DNA of 13,131 nt from an uncultured Lachnospiraceae bacterium (GTDB lineage: Bacteria; Bacillota; Clostridia; Lachnospirales; Lachnospiraceae): positions 1-13,131 of the forward strand of contig CAJUHG010000075.1 of the NCBI GenBank assembly GCA_910586005.1, in the 5' to 3' direction. Of this stretch, positions 1 to 5,223 are shown piece after piece. The notes under the pieces are model-generated. The model was not told the origin of the DNA. It saw only the letters and a list, made by a program, of their open reading frames with translations, and ran no database searches. How positions within the stretch are numbered: the stretch's first letter is position 1; each line of letters starts with the position of its first letter. The position numbers and the translations under genes were made by a program.

Positions 1-69
1 GCATGGAACGTACACTTTGCGAATCTTCTATGGTTGTGAATAAAAAACAGAAAGGAGAAGTGAGATATC

Positions 70-342
70 ATGGATAAAGATGACTGGCGTCTTTTAAATG
101 ACATAAAATATTTAAAAAATAAATCCTTGTATCCAACTGATGGAGAAGAAATTGTAAAACATGCTTCCTATCTTGAAAAGTGTATCTTTTGTTGGGATAA
201 AGTACAGAATAGCTCTCATCAACGATGCTTTGTACTAGAAGACATAAGCTGTTATATATGTGAAACATGTTACTCTGATTTTAAAGAAATATTTCATTGG
301 AGAAAATTGGATGGTTGGGATATTGATTGGCATTTGCATTGA
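70..342 (+). CDS. Small Cys4 zinc-ribbon-like protein, function unknown
   Basis: This 90-residue protein is the only convincing plus-strand gene in the window. The ATG has an AGGAGA ribosome site at 53-58, 11 bases upstream. Two CxxC pairs are visible, C38-x2-C41 (CIFC) and C64-x2-C67 (CETC), with extra Cys at 53 and 61, so a single zinc-binding knuckle is likely. The N-terminus starts MDKDDWRLL and the C-terminus is rich in Trp and His; there is no signal peptide or membrane segment. The layout (Asp-Trp-Arg start, Cys-x2-Cys-Trp, then Cys-x2-Cys followed by DFKE) resembles small uncharacterised Firmicutes proteins. I recall such proteins lying near toxin/immunity genes, but I cannot confirm this here. 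It converges with ilvC. Gene call fairly sure, function unknown. Confidence 0.75.
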   Translation: MDKDDWRLLNDIKYLKNKSLYPTDGEEIVKHASYLEKCIFCWDKVQNSSHQRCFVLEDISCYICETCYSDFKEIFHWRKLDGWDIDWHLH

Positions 343-351
343 CTCCAATCA

Positions 352-438
352 AGTAGGGAAGATTCTTCTTCCCCTACTCGCTGCGCGTGGGGCGCATACT
401 GTGTAAGCAGTAAATTTCCTTATGCTTCCTTGTGCATA
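352..438. other. Chain of four short hairpins with a GC-rich patch
   Basis: Four adjacent inverted repeats lie between the small plus-strand gene and the ilvC terminator. They are 352-362 with 367-378 (one bulged C), 382-386 with 392-396 (TGCGC/GCGCA), 397-401 with 408-412 (TACTG/CAGTA), and 421-425 with 434-438 (TATGC/GCATA). Bases 379-395 are almost all G or C, unlike the AT-rich surroundings. None of the hairpins is followed by a T run on the plus strand, so a plain terminator is not supported. It could be the structured 3' end of the plus-strand transcript or an old repeat. I do not recognise it. Confidence 0.4.
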
Positions 439-478
439 AAAAAATCAACCCTCTGTTAGGAAAATTCTAACAGAGGGT
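438..478 (-). terminator. Rho-independent terminator of ilvC
   Basis: A perfect 12 bp stem (448-459 with 467-478; ACCCTCTGTTAG and its complement) with a 7-base loop lies 19 bases past the ilvC stop codon. On the minus strand it is followed by a run of seven T (438-444). This is a standard intrinsic terminator for the ilvN-ilvC transcript. Confidence 0.92.
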
Positions 479-497
479 AAAATTACTTTGGTTATTA

Positions 498-1517
498 TTA
501 GTTATTGATTAACTTATCTTCTTCATTATTCCAGCTATAAAGCTTACGCACTTCTTTGCCAATTTCTTCTGCTGGATGCTCTGCAGCTCTCTTTCTCATT
601 GCTCTAAAGTGAACCTGACGACCTGCTGGTGACATATCTAATAAGAAATCTTTTGCAAAGGTTCCATCCTGAATATCAGATAAAATCTTTTTCATTGCTT
701 TCTTTGTATCTTCTGTAATAACCTTTGGTCCTGTAATATAATCACCATATTCTGCAGTATTAGAAATGGAGTATCTCATTCCCTCAAATCCAGACTGATA
801 AATTAAGTCTACAATTAATTTCATCTCATGAATACATTCAAAATAAGCATTTCTTGGGTCATAACCTGCCTCTATTAATGTCTCAAAACCTGCTTGCATC
901 AATGCGCATACACCACCACAAAGTACTGCTTGCTCACCAAATAGGTCTGTTTCTGTTTCTGTGCGGAAAGTAGTTTCTAACACACCAGCTCTCGCTCCAC
1001 CAATTCCCAATGCATAAGCCAATGCCAAATCCTGTGCTTTTCCAGTAGCATCTTGCTCTACAGCAATCAGACATGGAACACCTTTTCCAGCTTGATACTC
1101 ACTTCTTACCGTATGTCCAGGTCCTTTTGGTGCAATCATAGTAACATCTACATCCTTTGGAGGAACAATACAGCCAAAATGAATATTAAATCCATGTGCA
1201 AACATCAGCATATTGCCTGCTTCCAAATTTGGTTCAATATCTCTCTTATACATATCTGCCTGCAATTCATCATTAATTAAAATCATAATAATATCTGCCT
1301 TTTTTGCAGCTTCATCTGCAGTAAATACCTCAAATCCCTGAGCCTCAGCCTTTGCCCAGGATTTACTTCCTTTATAAAGACCTATAATTACATGACATCC
1401 AGATTCCTTTAAATTTAATGCATGAGCATGTCCTTGACTTCCATAGCCAATGATTGCAATTGTTTTCCCCTCTAATAATGAAAGATTACAATCTTCTTGA
1501 TAAAATATTTTTGCCAT
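498..1517 (-). CDS. ilvC: Ketol-acid reductoisomerase (class I)
   Basis: This 339-residue enzyme converts 2-acetolactate or 2-aceto-2-hydroxybutyrate to the dihydroxy acid, using NAD(P)H and Mg2+, in valine, leucine and isoleucine synthesis. Length fits class I. The N-terminal Rossmann domain has GYGSQGHAHALNL (residues 24-36). The cofactor loop after beta-2 reads GLYKGSKSW (46-54); its Ser residues would suit NADPH, but the usual Arg is Tyr. The C-terminal knotted domain carries the metal and substrate residues D191 and E195 (TETDLFGEQ), E227 and E231 (ECIHEMK), and S252, with catalytic H108 (AHGFNIHFG). The start is secure: AGGAGGA at 1525-1531, 7 bases upstream. It follows ilvN in the same direction and has a strong terminator behind it. 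No broken motif was seen. Confidence 0.98.
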   Translation of the reverse strand: MAKIFYQEDCNLSLLEGKTIAIIGYGSQGHAHALNLKESGCHVIIGLYKGSKSWAKAEAQGFEVFTADEAAKKADIIMILINDELQADMYKRDIEPNLEAGNMLMFAHGFNIHFGCIVPPKDVDVTMIAPKGPGHTVRSEYQAGKGVPCLIAVEQDATGKAQDLALAYALGIGGARAGVLETTFRTETETDLFGEQAVLCGGVCALMQAGFETLIEAGYDPRNAYFECIHEMKLIVDLIYQSGFEGMRYSISNTAEYGDYITGPKVITEDTKKAMKKILSDIQDGTFAKDFLLDMSPAGRQVHFRAMRKRAAEHPAEEIGKEVRKLYSWNNEEDKLINN

Positions 1518-1592
1518 TTTATTATCCTCCTAAAATATTAAAATCTTGGGGGTAAAAAGTATTTTGCCCCTAAATATTATGTTTAGTGAACT

Positions 1593-1675
1593 GTCTATTA
1601 CCTATATAATTTAAAAGTAATAGACTTTACTGTCTCTTTTTATAAATTTCCATATCTGCTTTCAGATTTATAAAA
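1593..1675 (-). promoter_or_regulatory. Inverted repeats in the ilvN-ilvC gap
   Basis: The 169 bp gap between ilvN and ilvC contains two clear inverted repeats. One has 9 bp arms (1593-1601 GTCTATTAC with 1617-1625) and the other 10 bp arms (1638-1647 with 1666-1675), with an inner ATCTG/CAGAT hairpin at 1654-1667. A weaker GGGG/CCCC hairpin lies closer to ilvC. None is followed by a clean T run on the minus strand. They may stabilise or process the ilvC part of the message, or bind a regulator. I found no convincing separate ilvC promoter. Confidence 0.35.
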
Positions 1676-1686
1676 GCTAATTGCTG

Positions 1687-2187
1687 CTAATCAAACATTT
1701 TGACATCTGAGGAACCTCTTGTCAATCCAGTAATCCCAGTTCTTGCAAGTTCTAATATCTCATAGCCCTCTAACAATTCCAAAAAGGCCTCTAACTTACT
1801 CTGACTTCCTATCAACTCAATCATCATAGAATCATTTGTTACATCTACAATTTTTGTTTTAAAAATTTCAGCTAAAGAGATTACTGCTTGTCGCTCTGTA
1901 TTCTTTACTCTAATTTTAATTAAAATCAATTCCCGACACACAGAATTTCCATTCTCTAGCTTTTTAATATCAACCACATCTTCTAATTTGGCAAGTTGCT
2001 TTTCAATTTGTTCTAAAATCAACTCATCCCCACTTGAAACAATGGTAATTCTTGTAAATCTTGGATCTGCTGTTACACCTGCTGATATACTATCAATATT
2101 ATAACCTCTCCGGCTAAACAAACCTGAAACATGGCTTAATACATTCGGTGTATTTTCAACCAAAATTGATAACGCCTGTCTTTCCAT
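1687..2187 (-). CDS. ilvN: Acetolactate synthase small (regulatory) subunit
   Basis: The 166-residue IlvN/IlvH-type protein is the valine-sensing regulatory subunit of acetohydroxyacid synthase, the first common step of branched-chain amino acid synthesis. An N-terminal ACT domain (about 3-76) contains LSILVENTPNVLSHVSGLF and RRGYNIDSISAG, the conserved effector-binding face. The C-terminal half (about 80-160) is the small-subunit C domain, ending LARTGITGLTRG. The frame opens two codons earlier at a TTG, but that lies only about 3 bases from the AGGTAGG ribosome site; the ATG at 2185-2187 is 9 bases away and is preferred. The catalytic subunit IlvB is not in the window, so it must be encoded elsewhere. 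It is the first gene of the ilvN-ilvC unit. Confidence 0.96.
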   Translation of the reverse strand: MERQALSILVENTPNVLSHVSGLFSRRGYNIDSISAGVTADPRFTRITIVSSGDELILEQIEKQLAKLEDVVDIKKLENGNSVCRELILIKIRVKNTERQAVISLAEIFKTKIVDVTNDSMMIELIGSQSKLEAFLELLEGYEILELARTGITGLTRGSSDVKMFD

Positions 2188-2220
2188 ATACAAAAACCTA
2201 CCTTTTTTTTAATATACATA

Positions 2221-2248
2221 AGTTTAGCATATTAAATTGGTTTGTCAA
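2221..2248 (-). promoter_or_regulatory. Promoter of ilvN-ilvC
   Basis: On the minus strand a perfect -35 TTGACA (2243-2248) is followed after 16 bases by TAAACT (2221-2226), preceded by TG one base earlier (extended -10). The predicted start near 2214 leaves a leader of only about 27 bases, so there is no room for a T-box or leader-peptide attenuator before ilvN. Confidence 0.65.
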
Positions 2249-2323
2249 TAGGTTGCACTGGTTGTTTTTTTCTATATCCATACCTATTATTTTTAATATC
2301 CATTCATTAAAGTTATATTATAT

Positions 2324-3361
2324 CTATTTTCCATAACGATATGTCTTATATATAGTTACTCCCATCTCTGCCAAGGTTATAATTATAATAATTGTCAGTA
2401 AGATATTTGAGGCCATACCCTCACTCCAATACAATGTGAAATCCCCATTCGTTACCACTCCAATCTTATCTATCTTCTCTAATTCCTCTATAAAATTAGG
2501 ATTCCAAAAGGGAAAAACTTTTAATACTAATATTGATAACACAATCTCTGCTATTCCCGATAAAATACCACTTACCATTACAGTACTACAATAACGACCT
2601 GTCACCAATTTAATAATTTCATCCACTAGTCCAACCCCTAAACTAACCAAAAGAATTGGTAAAATAATATTCCATGAATCCAAATTAAAAGGTGATATAA
2701 CTTCTATATTTTTTCCTATTTGTATTCCCATTATCCACTCTGGCACAAATGCCAATATCAAAGCAAATAATATAGTGCATACAATTCCCACTACACAATC
2801 TCCTCTGCTAATACGCGCTTTTTTTTCTGGAACAGAAGGTAATTTTGCTGGAGACCAAGATTTTAGTTGTTGAACAGACCACTCTTTTTCCTTTCTTATT
2901 TCTAATTTCACATTTTGATGTTCTAAAATTGCAAAAATAAGTGTCATAATACCAAAACTGCCAATCATACTTATTAAAGTATTTGCAAAAATTGTTTTCA
3001 TATAGTATGTAATTTCTAACAACAAGTTGGGAGAAAAAACAGCCTGCACAATTGCTGAACCCAAATTAAATAAAGCTGCTGACAAAAGAGCTACTTTCAC
3101 AACCCAACAATAATCTTCCATATACTCTGGTCCAATCAAATAATTATGATCTCCATTGTATTTTTGGGCAAAATCTTTTGGGTTTCCAAGCTCTGTTAAA
3201 ATTTCTTGTATCAAATTACCATTATCTTTTTCTGATTTCTCCATCATATCTGTAATTAGCTCTTCCAATTCCATTTGGATTTCTTCACGTTGCTCTTTTG
3301 GTACTCGTCGTACAACTTCATAAATATAGCGTTCCATTAAATCTCTGTCTTTTTCTGTCAT
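2324..3361 (-). CDS. HAAS-domain (DUF1700-like) multi-pass membrane protein
   Basis: The protein has 345 residues. Residues 1-75 form an acidic, helical, soluble N-terminal domain (RDLMERYIYEVVRRVPKEQR, then ELEELITDMM and LGNPKDFAQKY), the pattern of HAAS/DUF1700 domains that accompany PadR regulators. About six membrane segments follow, near 86-108, 124-147, 188-208, 230-250, 260-282 and 316-337, with a basic cytoplasmic stretch at 150-186. No catalytic motif is visible. An in-frame TTG at 3376 lies within the ribosome site itself (GGAGGAG); the ATG at 3359-3361 is 6 bases after it and is the likely start. The gene is 22 bases behind padR, so the two are co-transcribed. By family analogy it may be a membrane sensor or envelope-stress partner of PadR. 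The exact role is unknown. Confidence 0.85.
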   Translation of the reverse strand: MTEKDRDLMERYIYEVVRRVPKEQREEIQMELEELITDMMEKSEKDNGNLIQEILTELGNPKDFAQKYNGDHNYLIGPEYMEDYCWVVKVALLSAALFNLGSAIVQAVFSPNLLLEITYYMKTIFANTLISMIGSFGIMTLIFAILEHQNVKLEIRKEKEWSVQQLKSWSPAKLPSVPEKKARISRGDCVVGIVCTILFALILAFVPEWIMGIQIGKNIEVISPFNLDSWNIILPILLVSLGVGLVDEIIKLVTGRYCSTVMVSGILSGIAEIVLSILVLKVFPFWNPNFIEELEKIDKIGVVTNGDFTLYWSEGMASNILLTIIIIITLAEMGVTIYKTYRYGK

Positions 3362-3383
3362 GCTTTTCTCCTCCAACTTTATG

Positions 3384-3722
3384 CTAATTTTCCTTTAATA
3401 GTTCATCCATATTCTTGGAAATTTGCTGCCATTGTTTTTTTAATTCTTCATATATGCTATCCCCCATTTCTGTTCTTTTATAATATTTTCTAGGTTTTGA
3501 ACCTCCCATTTCCCAATCACTTATCAAAAGTCTTTGCTTCTCTAATCGACGAAGTAATGGATAAAGAGTATTAGTTTCAATTATTACTCCTTGTTCTTCC
3601 AGACTTTGTACCAATGCATATCCATATTTTGGCTCTTTTAATTGGCTTAACACACTTAATACCAATGTTCCACGCCGAAGTTCTAACAGCAGATTTTCTA
3701 TAATATCTTTTTTTTCAGACAC
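3384..3722 (-). CDS. PadR-family transcriptional regulator
   Basis: This short PadR repressor has 112 residues, the small subfamily with a winged helix and one dimerisation helix. The winged helix covers about 10-90: LRRGTLVLSVLSQL, then YGYALVQSLEEQG and the recognition region TNTLYPLLRRLEKQRLL, followed by the wing with GGSKPRKYYKRTEMG. The C-terminal helix (90-112) would mediate dimerisation. The start is a GTG at 3720-3722 with a GAGGTGAT ribosome site 5 bases upstream; no ATG alternative keeps the conserved N-terminus. It is the first gene of a two-gene unit with the HAAS membrane protein. An inverted repeat inside its own promoter suggests autorepression. The ligand or signal cannot be read from the sequence. 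Confidence 0.93.
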   Translation of the reverse strand: MSEKKDIIENLLLELRRGTLVLSVLSQLKEPKYGYALVQSLEEQGVIIETNTLYPLLRRLEKQRLLISDWEMGGSKPRKYYKRTEMGDSIYEELKKQWQQISKNMDELLKEN

Positions 3723-3739
3723 TTTATCACCTCTTTTTC

Positions 3740-3769
3740 ATTATAGTGTATATCACACACTATTGTCAA
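3740..3769 (-). promoter_or_regulatory. Promoter and PadR-like operator of padR-HAAS unit
   Basis: The minus strand has TTGACA (3764-3769), an 18-base spacer and TATAAT (3740-3745), both perfect matches to the housekeeping consensus. The spacer and -10 carry an inverted repeat, ATAGTGT (3743-3749) and ACACTAT (3757-3763), separated by 7 bases. PadR proteins commonly bind ATGT-N8-ACAT-like dyads, so GTGT-N7-ACAC here is a likely autoregulatory operator that would block polymerase. Confidence 0.75.
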
Positions 3770-3795
3770 TATAAAAATATGATTAATTATATACT

Positions 3796-3849
3796 AAAAA
3801 AATAGAAAGCATACTCACGAACTTTCTATTGTCATAAACAATAGAAAGT
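3796..3849 (-). terminator. Second terminator with competing hairpin (attenuator-like)
   Basis: On the minus strand, 3822-3830 can pair with 3801-3809 (AATAGAAAG/CTTTCTATT) to make a 9 bp stem followed by seven T (3796-3802), an intrinsic terminator. The same bases can instead pair with 3838-3849 in a perfect 12 bp stem (3821-3832 with 3838-3849, 5-base loop), which forms first and would prevent the terminator. This is the geometry of an attenuator. It sits just upstream of the padR promoter and downstream of the C39-like gene. Simple back-up termination is the cautious reading. Confidence 0.5.
3801..3828 (+). repeat. Left copy of a ~28 bp imperfect inverted repeat
   Basis: The segment starting AATAGAAAGCATACTC and ending CGAACTTTCT matches the reverse complement of 3988-4015 at 24 of 28 aligned columns (three mismatches, one gap). 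The two copies face inward around a segment of about 215 bp that contains a terminator. The copies are themselves partly palindromic. Confidence 0.6.
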
Positions 3850-3915
3850 ATATATATTATTTTTCTTCTATAGAGAAGACACTTTCATATTTTTAATGGA
3901 CAAGGTCTTTTCTAT

Positions 3916-3960
3916 AAAAGAAAAAATTGCTTCCATGTGAGTTCTATATCACATGGAAGC
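3916..3960 (-). terminator. Rho-independent terminator of the C39-like gene
   Basis: A perfect 12 bp stem (3929-3940 GCTTCCATGTGA with 3949-3960) and an 8-base loop are followed on the minus strand by AATTTTTTCTTTT (3916-3928). It lies about 58 bases past the stop codon of the C39-like peptidase gene. Confidence 0.88.
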
Positions 3961-3987
3961 TAAATTAATTTACACGCAGATAAGGTA

Positions 3988-4015
3988 AGAAAGTTCGCAA
4001 AGCATGCTTTCTATT
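3988..4015 (-). repeat. Right copy of the ~28 bp imperfect inverted repeat
   Basis: This is the inward-facing partner of 3801-3828. It contains the perfect palindrome AAAGCATGCTTT and ends two bases short of the stop codon of the C39-like gene. It adds a further CTTTCTATT segment able to pair with the AATAGAAAG segments downstream in the transcript. Confidence 0.6.
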
Positions 4016-4017
4016 AT

Positions 4018-4899
4018 TTATAGCTCCTTAGGACGATTCCATTTTTCATGAATGCTATCAGCCTTCCACTGATTATCTTCTTCTAGATAACCATTTATTT
4101 TCAAATATTGAAATTTACTTATTGTCTTTAGAGCATCATAGATATATCTTAAGGGTATTCTAACACGATTATTGTCTGGATTTCCTGGATCTGCCAAAAA
4201 TACGGTTTCACTTTCCTCTTGATATAGCCAAATATTAACATAATGACCAGGTGTATTCTGCCAATAAGTATCATCATTATTACTACTAATCAATACAACT
4301 GCAGATTTTGCTTTTGCTATTTGTTCCTTAAATATTTTATAAGAATTTGGTTTTTTGTATAATTTACAATTAACTCCACTTTTTCTCAATGTATCTCTCA
4401 TATCTTTCCAGTCAATTGCACCATGTTTTCCATCTGGAGCATAATGAGATACTGATATGGCATATCCATACATATCCCAAGGAGAAACTTCATAAGGAGA
4501 TAACGTATTGTAAATATTTGCCATACAACATAATCCACATCCAAAACCACCAAAAGGATTTCCTCTTACATCAAAGGTACACCATTCTCCTGACCAAGGA
4601 ATTCCTTCTCCCCAAGATTTTGGCCCCTGTAAAAAAGTATAGACTTCTTGTTCTTGGATTGTAAAAGCCTGAATCAAGTTCTGTTTATCTTTTTTTGATA
4701 AATTCTGTCCTAACCATTTACTAGTACCTGCATATAAACTTTTTTTTCTTTTTTTATTTTTAGACTTATCTTTTTGATTATCTATATGATAGGTTTCCTT
4801 TTGACTATCATCTATTTGTTTATGAACATCCTCCCTTACAACGCTGAATAGAATAAATAAAAATAGTACTATCAATAGTGCAGAGTGATATTTTTTCAT
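4018..4899 (-). CDS. Membrane-anchored C39-like cysteine peptidase
   Basis: The protein has 293 residues from the ATG at 4897-4899, which has TGGAG about 7 bases upstream. An in-frame ATG at 4911 has no ribosome site. The N-terminus (MKKYHSALL then a hydrophobic run to about residue 21) is a signal anchor or signal peptide. A Lys-rich linker follows (about 44-54), then an extracellular domain. That domain shows the papain-fold C39-like triad: FGCGLCCMAN with nucleophile C121, PGHYVNIW with H219, and LADPGNP with D237. C39-like domains of this stand-alone type are not fused to ABC transporters, so the usual bacteriocin-leader export role does not follow automatically. It is monocistronic with its own promoter and terminator, next to a peptide-sensing ABC module. 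Substrate unknown. Confidence 0.82.
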   Translation of the reverse strand: MKKYHSALLIVLFLFILFSVVREDVHKQIDDSQKETYHIDNQKDKSKNKKRKKSLYAGTSKWLGQNLSKKDKQNLIQAFTIQEQEVYTFLQGPKSWGEGIPWSGEWCTFDVRGNPFGGFGCGLCCMANIYNTLSPYEVSPWDMYGYAISVSHYAPDGKHGAIDWKDMRDTLRKSGVNCKLYKKPNSYKIFKEQIAKAKSAVVLISSNNDDTYWQNTPGHYVNIWLYQEESETVFLADPGNPDNNRVRIPLRYIYDALKTISKFQYLKINGYLEEDNQWKADSIHEKWNRPKEL

Positions 4900-4921
4900 T
4901 GTTTTCTCCATTAACTACAAT

Positions 4922-5041
4922 TCAATTTAATATTTTATGAAACTTTTCCTTTCCTAAATTTTCATATAATTCCTCCATTCTTTTGTATATTGTTATCCTA
5001 TATTTGATACACCCAACATAAAGTATTTTTTCTTTCTTAAA
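4922..5041 (-). pseudogene. Possible remnant of a LytTR-type DNA-binding domain
   Basis: A start-less open stretch of 39 codons upstream of the C39-like gene reads KEKILYVGCIKYRITIY, then MEELYENLGKEKFHKILN and a stop. The pattern (ILY-beta strand, RITIY strand, then ELYENLGKE-F) recalls the middle of LytTR DNA-binding domains, with the part between strands deleted and both ends lost. No start codon or ribosome site serves the full stretch, although an internal ATG at 4976-4978 gives an 18-residue peptide. It also overlaps the predicted promoter of the C39-like gene. This may be chance. Confidence 0.22.
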
Positions 5042-5069
5042 TCATAACAAAATCTTTCCTACTTAGCAA
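5041..5069 (-). promoter_or_regulatory. Promoter of the C39-like gene
   Basis: The minus strand has TTGCTA (5064-5069), a 17-base spacer and TATGAT (5041-5046) with an upstream TG, an extended -10. The predicted start near 5034 gives a leader of about 135 bases before the ATG at 4899. That leader includes a perfect GGAGG followed by the tiny frame M-K-I-stop. Confidence 0.55.
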
Positions 5070-5084
5070 CTCTTCCTGCTTTCT

Positions 5085-5110
5085 TATGGAAATATACATA
5101 TATTTCCATA
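5085..5110. promoter_or_regulatory. 26 bp perfect palindrome, likely operator
   Basis: Arms TATGGAAATAT (5085-5095) and ATATTTCCATA (5100-5110) are perfect complements around 4 bases. The centre lies about 63 bases upstream of the predicted start of the C39-like transcript, a usual place for an activator dimer. No T run follows, so it is not a terminator. The binding protein is unknown. Confidence 0.5.
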
Positions 5111-5171
5111 TCTTTTGGCTTGATGAACGCCTATTTCTAGATGAAATTATTATATTTTCCAATTTCTTACT

Positions 5172-5223
5172 AAAAAAGAGTGTGTAAGTTTTTTGAAAAT
5201 AAAGAACTTACACACTCTTTTTT
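5172..5223 (-). terminator. Rho-independent terminator of the Bce-type operon
   Basis: A perfect 19 bp stem (5172-5190 with 5205-5223; core GAGTGTGTAAGTT) with a 14-base loop begins at the stop codon of the kinase gene. The minus-strand transcript ends in six T. Its symmetry also gives a T run on the plus strand, so it could act in both directions, though no plus-strand gene runs into it. Confidence 0.93.

Noticed and set aside
2..43. Open frame from the window edge ending HGTYTLRIFYGCE-stop on the plus strand, 26 bases before the zinc-ribbon gene
   Set aside because: It may be the tail of an upstream gene, but 13 open codons are expected by chance and a second frame is also open there.
68..268. 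66-codon minus-strand open frame over the zinc-ribbon gene
   Set aside because: The plus-strand frame has a ribosome site and a clear Cys pattern; this one has neither.
1053..1280. 75-codon plus-strand open frame inside ilvC
   Set aside because: It is a shadow of the conserved ilvC coding frame.
1549..1572. GGGG/CCCC hairpin upstream of ilvC as a terminator or riboswitch part
   Set aside because: The stem is short with a mismatch and no T run follows; no known riboswitch core was seen.
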